Origin: Sphingomonadales bacterium
Lineage (GTDB): Bacteria > Bacteroidota > Bacteroidia > Flavobacteriales_D > Crocinitomicaceae
Assembly (NCBI GenBank): GCA_016872115.1
Contig: VHBC01000001.1
Location: 62,001-126,000, forward strand
Length of the DNA stretch: 64,000 bases
Reading direction: 5' to 3'
In this document: one piece after another, positions 60,726 to 64,000 of the stretch
How the letters are laid out: each line of letters starts with the position of its first letter
How positions within the stretch are numbered: the first letter of the stretch is position 1
Made by a program: the position numbers and the translations under genes
Notes under the pieces: generated by a model
What the model saw: only the letters and a program-made list of their open reading frames with translations
What the model was told of the DNA's origin: nothing
The model's database searches: none

Positions 60726-60807
60726 TCTAGGGTTTTAATATGTAAGGATGCCGTTAGAAAGAGTAGGAAGTGTGGGCAACTTACAATTACGATGGCGAAA
60801 TAGGTTG

Positions 60808-60815
60808 CAAAGATA
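60808..60815 (-). promoter_or_regulatory. -7 promoter box of the cold-shock gene
   Basis: On the minus strand TATCTTTG (60815-60808), a perfect TAnnTTTG, 82 bases before the ATG at 60725, which would give a leader of about 75-80 bases. Long leaders are typical of cold-shock genes. No TTG at the normal distance. Confidence 0.45.
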
Positions 60816-60845
60816 CAAAAAACTTAGCGACCCTTCATGTTAAAC

Positions 60846-62009
60846 TTACTGATGGCGCTTGGTGGGTTGCCATACCGAGGAGCGAATACCACCAAAAAAC
60901 TTAAAAAGACCAACGAGCAATGCCACATTCATACTTATGAAATGTATCGGATAACGCAACCAAATGAGTTGCACATTTTGTTTACGGGCCAAATAATCAA
61001 CCGCAAAAGATATGGGAATCAGCAATAAGAAATAGTAGAGCAATTCATGCAACCAAGTTGCTTGGTTGTGACCAATGATGTGAAAAGACATTGGAAACAA
61101 AAAGACAGGTAAAATCCAGCGCAAAACTTTGTGCGAAAAAAAGGTAAATGAAACCCAATTGAATTTGAACAAAAGGCGCCAAAACCGTCGCAGGTTCTGG
61201 AAATTACCCGATGAAATACGAATTTTACGTCTGAATTCAATGAGCAAATCATTGGAAACATCTTCAAGTACAACAGCCTCTTTTTGCGTTATGCAACGAA
61301 ATCCTTTTTCAATACATGTCATATTGATGAAAAAATCATCTACTAAAAAATGTGCTGGAATGGGCTCAAAGCAGGCTTTACGAAATGCGAAACAACCACC
61401 GAAAGGTCCCATCATGGCACCCCAGAGTTTGCCTTCTGCCTCTTTTATTTCGACCTCGCCGGCAATGTAGCCCGACTCGGGCATAGAGATGCCAGTATTC
61501 TTGAGGCCATAATGTTGCATTCTTGTATCGACAAGTCCAATTTCAGGATCATTGAAAGGTGCTTGTAAATAAGTTAATGTTTCTTGCGTGAAAAGCACAT
61601 TAGCGTCTGTAAGTACAATGAGATCGTACTTAGCCTTTGGCACCAAGGCATTAACAATTTGTATTTTTCCTTGTCTTTGCTCGAACTCATATACAGTACA
61701 ACTTGAAAACTTGTGCTGGTATTCTTTTGCGATAATAGCACTGAAATCAGTGCTGTTGTCAATGCCAATCAGGAGTTCAATTTGTTGTTGCGGGTAAGTG
61801 CAATTAAGGATGGAATCTAGCTTTTCACGAAGCACCTTTTCTTCGTTGTGGGCTGCAATCACAATACTCAATGAAGGAACTACAGCAGTTGGTGGATAAC
61901 TGGTCAAATTGCGCTTTTTTTTCAACATTGCTTTTAAAAGCACAGGGTAGAGAACGTAGCTGTAAACTAAAAAAACGACCCCTACTTTAAAATAGAACGG
62001 AAAACCCAT
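60846..62009 (-). CDS. Glycosyltransferase family 2, membrane-bound
   Basis: A 387-residue GT2 enzyme. An N-terminal helix (about 4-24) precedes the GT-A domain: SIVIAAHNEEKVLREKLDSI, LLIGIDNSTDFSAIIA, LIVLTDANVLFT (in place of the DxD) and FGGCFAFRKACFEP, with DDFFINMTCIEKGFR and the EFRRKIRISSGNFQ motif where Q/RxxRW-like residues lie. Two or three C-terminal transmembrane helices follow. It resembles processive or cell-wall GT2 enzymes. It follows the next glycosyltransferase gene after nine bases. Confidence 0.9.
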   Translation of the reverse strand: MGFPFYFKVGVVFLVYSYVLYPVLLKAMLKKKRNLTSYPPTAVVPSLSIVIAAHNEEKVLREKLDSILNCTYPQQQIELLIGIDNSTDFSAIIAKEYQHKFSSCTVYEFEQRQGKIQIVNALVPKAKYDLIVLTDANVLFTQETLTYLQAPFNDPEIGLVDTRMQHYGLKNTGISMPESGYIAGEVEIKEAEGKLWGAMMGPFGGCFAFRKACFEPIPAHFLVDDFFINMTCIEKGFRCITQKEAVVLEDVSNDLLIEFRRKIRISSGNFQNLRRFWRLLFKFNWVSFTFFSHKVLRWILPVFLFPMSFHIIGHNQATWLHELLYYFLLLIPISFAVDYLARKQNVQLIWLRYPIHFISMNVALLVGLFKFFGGIRSSVWQPTKRHQ

Positions 62010-62018
62010 GCGGCAATA

Positions 62019-63215
62019 TTAGCGATTATTTTGGAGTTCATCGAGCACCGACTGTAGTTGTTTGCGTACTTGTATTGTTTCAAAATGGTTTTTAAAGTAC
62101 TGTTTGAAATAAGCCGAACGCGCTTCTAGGTGCTGAGGGTACTGAAGAAGTTGAAGTAGGTCTTGTTTAAAATAATTTTCATTGGTTTTAATCAGATCTG
62201 TATCTAATTGAGGTAAACCATCAGCAGATTTACGACTCAGCACTATAGGCGCCCCTACACTCATGGCTTCAAGTATTTTCATTTTGACACCAGAACCAGA
62301 TTGCAAACAACCTACAAAGATGCCATTTTCGGCGATGAATTTTTTGGCGTCAGGCACAAAGCCATGCACAAACACGCCAGGGCGCAACCAGTGCTTGAAT
62401 TGTTCTGCGTCTTTTCCGGCTATGTGAAATTCTAGTGTCGGATGTTTGGCTTGAAGTTCGGCGAATACGCGGTCCAAAAACCAGTTCACGGCCTCGATGT
62501 TCGGATACCAATTGAAAGCACCCAAAAAACACATTTTCATAGGTTTGCAATTGCTTTGGTTGGTGGTTTGGTCAATGGAGGCTGGTAAATACTTACACGC
62601 GGTAAGGGTTTGCGCCTCAATTTGATGTAAATCAGTATGAGAGATCGTGAGGATCAAATCTAAGGCGCCTTGGTCTTCGCTCCAAATGCTACGTTCTGCC
62701 CATTTGAGTGCATAAGCCAATTGGTGTAGGTACCATTTTTTAAGTAGATTTTTGGTATTGCTAGCGAGGTCTTTCCAAATTTGATGTTCGATATTGTGCG
62801 CCCTGTATATAAATTGCGCTTTTGAAAAATTGCGCAATGGCGCAGCGTAAACTGCAGCAAATAGACTTTCAAATAAAACAAAGTCATAAGTTGTAACGCT
62901 TAATTCTTTTTGGAGTGCAGCGAGCACTTTTGCGTCTTTAAAGCGCACCAAATTATAAGATTCCTGCCGAAGCAGGGCAAAAAGTGCTCCTGAAATTCGG
63001 ACCCGCGTATCAATTTGTTGCGCGCTGAGTTCTAGCTTGGGGTGTTTAGGAAAGGCTTCTTTTTGAAAAGGATGCTTGTACGTACTAAGTGTATGATAAG
63101 TGACTTGACTTACCTTTTCCAAAGCTAATAAATCTGTTAACAAGCGCGACATAGCTAAACAGCCTCCATCAGCAATTGGATAAGGTGGTTTGTGACTAAG
63201 TATGAGGATTTTCAA
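62019..63215 (-). CDS. Glycosyltransferase group 1 (GT4-like), TTG start
   Basis: A 398-residue GT-B enzyme. The Rossmann start is KILILSHKPPYPIADGG, the donor domain has MKMCFLGAFNWYPNIEAVNW and FVGCLQSGSGVKMKILEAMS with the E-x7-E-like nucleotide-sugar site, and GAPIVLSRKSADGL. The frame is open further upstream to a GTG at 63338, but that would lie over 100 bases inside the permease gene, and the first residues of the family fold begin at the TTG codon at 63215, ten bases after the permease stop. It likely transfers a sugar in envelope polysaccharide synthesis. Confidence 0.85.
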   Translation of the reverse strand: MKILILSHKPPYPIADGGCLAMSRLLTDLLALEKVSQVTYHTLSTYKHPFQKEAFPKHPKLELSAQQIDTRVRISGALFALLRQESYNLVRFKDAKVLAALQKELSVTTYDFVLFESLFAAVYAAPLRNFSKAQFIYRAHNIEHQIWKDLASNTKNLLKKWYLHQLAYALKWAERSIWSEDQGALDLILTISHTDLHQIEAQTLTACKYLPASIDQTTNQSNCKPMKMCFLGAFNWYPNIEAVNWFLDRVFAELQAKHPTLEFHIAGKDAEQFKHWLRPGVFVHGFVPDAKKFIAENGIFVGCLQSGSGVKMKILEAMSVGAPIVLSRKSADGLPQLDTDLIKTNENYFKQDLLQLLQYPQHLEARSAYFKQYFKNHFETIQVRKQLQSVLDELQNNR

Positions 63216-63225
63216 GCGGCTTAAT

Positions 63226-64000
63226 TTAAATTGATTGGGCTTTTTTGGTAAGATAGATGGCAACTGGGGTGAAAAGTAAGCCAGCCATCCACATCCCAAC
63301 AAAAGGTGTAATAGAGTTGGTATCTGCAAGGTTGTCACCTACAGAATTGACGATAAAATAGAGTAAGAAAATGATTGCTGCAATGACTACCGGTGCACCA
63401 AAGCCACCTTTTTTGATTAGCGCCCCCAATGGTGCACCGACAAAGAACAAAACGATGATCGCATAGGTCAAGGCAAATTTGCGGTGAAATTCAATCCAAT
63501 ATAAATCGGTTTCGCGTTCTAGCGTTTGTAGAAATTGTCCTTGATTTTCTAATTGTTGTTGATTGCGTCTAATTTTTGACAGGGCCAAATTGATGGCCAA
63601 CTGTTGATCAGCTGCTGAAAGCGCTCTGAATTCAATAGGGTTTGTGAGCGCCACTTCATTTTGCAAACCAGGATCATTTTCGATTCGTTTGGTTAGCGAG
63701 TCATTTAAGCTCAAAAAACCCAGTTTATTTTGTTGAACAAAGCGCGTGCTGAGTGTGTTTTTCTTGTTATCAATAGAATCAATGGCATCATTGATCTGAA
63801 AAACATTGAGCATTTCATATTTATCAGTAAATAGATCCTCTTTGGACCTATTTAAATCAAGTCCTCCAAGGTCAAGCTTGTAAACACCCTGATTAAAATG
63901 CGAAATCCGAGAAGGTCGATTAGAAGGGTTAGTCCATGTTTTATTCGGTAAATACATTGGGTTTTGGATATCCAATTCTTCGAGAATACTGCCGCTTTTG
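63226..64000 (-). CDS. LptF/LptG (YjgP/YjgQ) family permease, 5' end outside window
   Basis: The frame is open to the right edge, so only about the last 257 residues are seen; the family is usually near 480-550 in Bacteroidetes. The visible part includes a soluble beta-type region, then hydrophobic helices at RKFALTYAIIVLFFVGAPLG, the conserved ALIKKGGFGAPVVIAAI and the two last membrane helices. LptF/G are the membrane parts of the LPS export ABC transporter. It stands before the two glycosyltransferase genes, so the region is an envelope cluster. A TTG at 63975 is not a start. Confidence 0.88.
   Translation of the reverse strand, partial: KSGSILEELDIQNPMYLPNKTWTNPSNRPSRISHFNQGVYKLDLGGLDLNRSKEDLFTDKYEMLNVFQINDAIDSIDNKKNTLSTRFVQQNKLGFLSLNDSLTKRIENDPGLQNEVALTNPIEFRALSAADQQLAINLALSKIRRNQQQLENQGQFLQTLERETDLYWIEFHRKFALTYAIIVLFFVGAPLGALIKKGGFGAPVVIAAIIFLLYFIVNSVGDNLADTNSITPFVGMWMAGLLFTPVAIYLTKKAQSI

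Noticed and set aside
63216-63338. GTG start for the group 1 glycosyltransferase
   Set aside because: It would overlap the LptF/G-like gene by over 100 bases; the family fold begins at the TTG at 63215.
1-64000. Mobile elements, prophage, CRISPR or toxin-antitoxin pairs
   Set aside because: No transposase, integrase, phage structural gene or spaced direct-repeat array was seen. The tRNA-Ser repeat is the only possible integration scar.

Overview
The window is chromosomal DNA of a Bacteroidetes bacterium, most likely Flavobacteriales. The evidence is two secreted proteins with the CHU_C/gliding-motility C-terminal sorting domain of the type IX secretion system, an OmpA-less outer-membrane set (SusC-like TonB receptor, OstA/LptA-like, LolA-like, LptF/G-like), the promoter element TTG-N17-20-TAnnTTTG before several genes, a menaquinone operon, and the almost complete absence of Shine-Dalgarno sequences. 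Base composition is mildly AT-rich and uniform. I see no insertion sequence, prophage or CRISPR array. The genus cannot be fixed from this sequence.

Layout. 1-6.9 kb: end of fumarylacetoacetase, coupled to rel (ppGpp), then a converging fur-STAS-purA-ostA operon. 6.9-14.2 kb: rpsA, yqgE, ppx/gppA-hisS, an M13 peptidase and ElaA acetyltransferase. 14.2-22.8 kb: a von Willebrand A membrane protein, then thiolase-GH92 mannosidase-SRPBCC, then an ABC-2 transporter with a LolA-like protein. 22.8-30.7 kb: lipoprotein, FkbM methyltransferase, S9 peptidase, GNAT, trxB, secreted subtilase, TerC. 30.7-34.7 kb: the coupled operon zwf-pgl-edd (upper Entner-Doudoroff/pentose phosphate). 34.7-40.3 kb: two tandem large secreted T9SS proteins. 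40.3-43.6 kb: DUF2795, cobalamin adenosyltransferase, ispH, aminotransferase. 43.8-47.4 kb: ECF sigma, ffh, M50 peptidase, small secreted protein. 47.5-52.5 kb: glmM, ribH, TPR protein and a TonB-dependent receptor. 52.5-56.9 kb: menaquinone operon (hotdog thioesterase, menF, menD) with TerC and an unknown protein at its end. 56.9-57.7 kb: a decayed island with a deleted YdeI/OmdA gene, tRNA-Ser(UGA), a duplicated tRNA 3' end and REP-like hairpins. 57.7-64 kb: MBOAT O-acyltransferase plus AlgJ/X-like partner, a cold-shock gene broken by an in-frame TGA, two glycosyltransferases and the end of an LptF/G-like permease.

Most genes are housekeeping and lie in short operons joined by ATGA or TAATG overlaps. 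The observations most worth a second look are: (1) a perfect TAnnTTTG box placed exactly four bases before the start codon of five unrelated genes, with the same spacing before the mature 5' end of the tRNA, which implies leaderless mRNAs; (2) the cold-shock gene whose conserved Gly codon at the start of the cold-shock domain is replaced by TGA; (3) the tRNA-Ser locus with its pseudogene, 20-base tRNA 3'-end repeat and hairpin repeats; (4) a Fur protein that has lost the CxxC zinc site; (5) an rpsA leader able to form two competing hairpins. I did not find a clear novel defence or mobile system.
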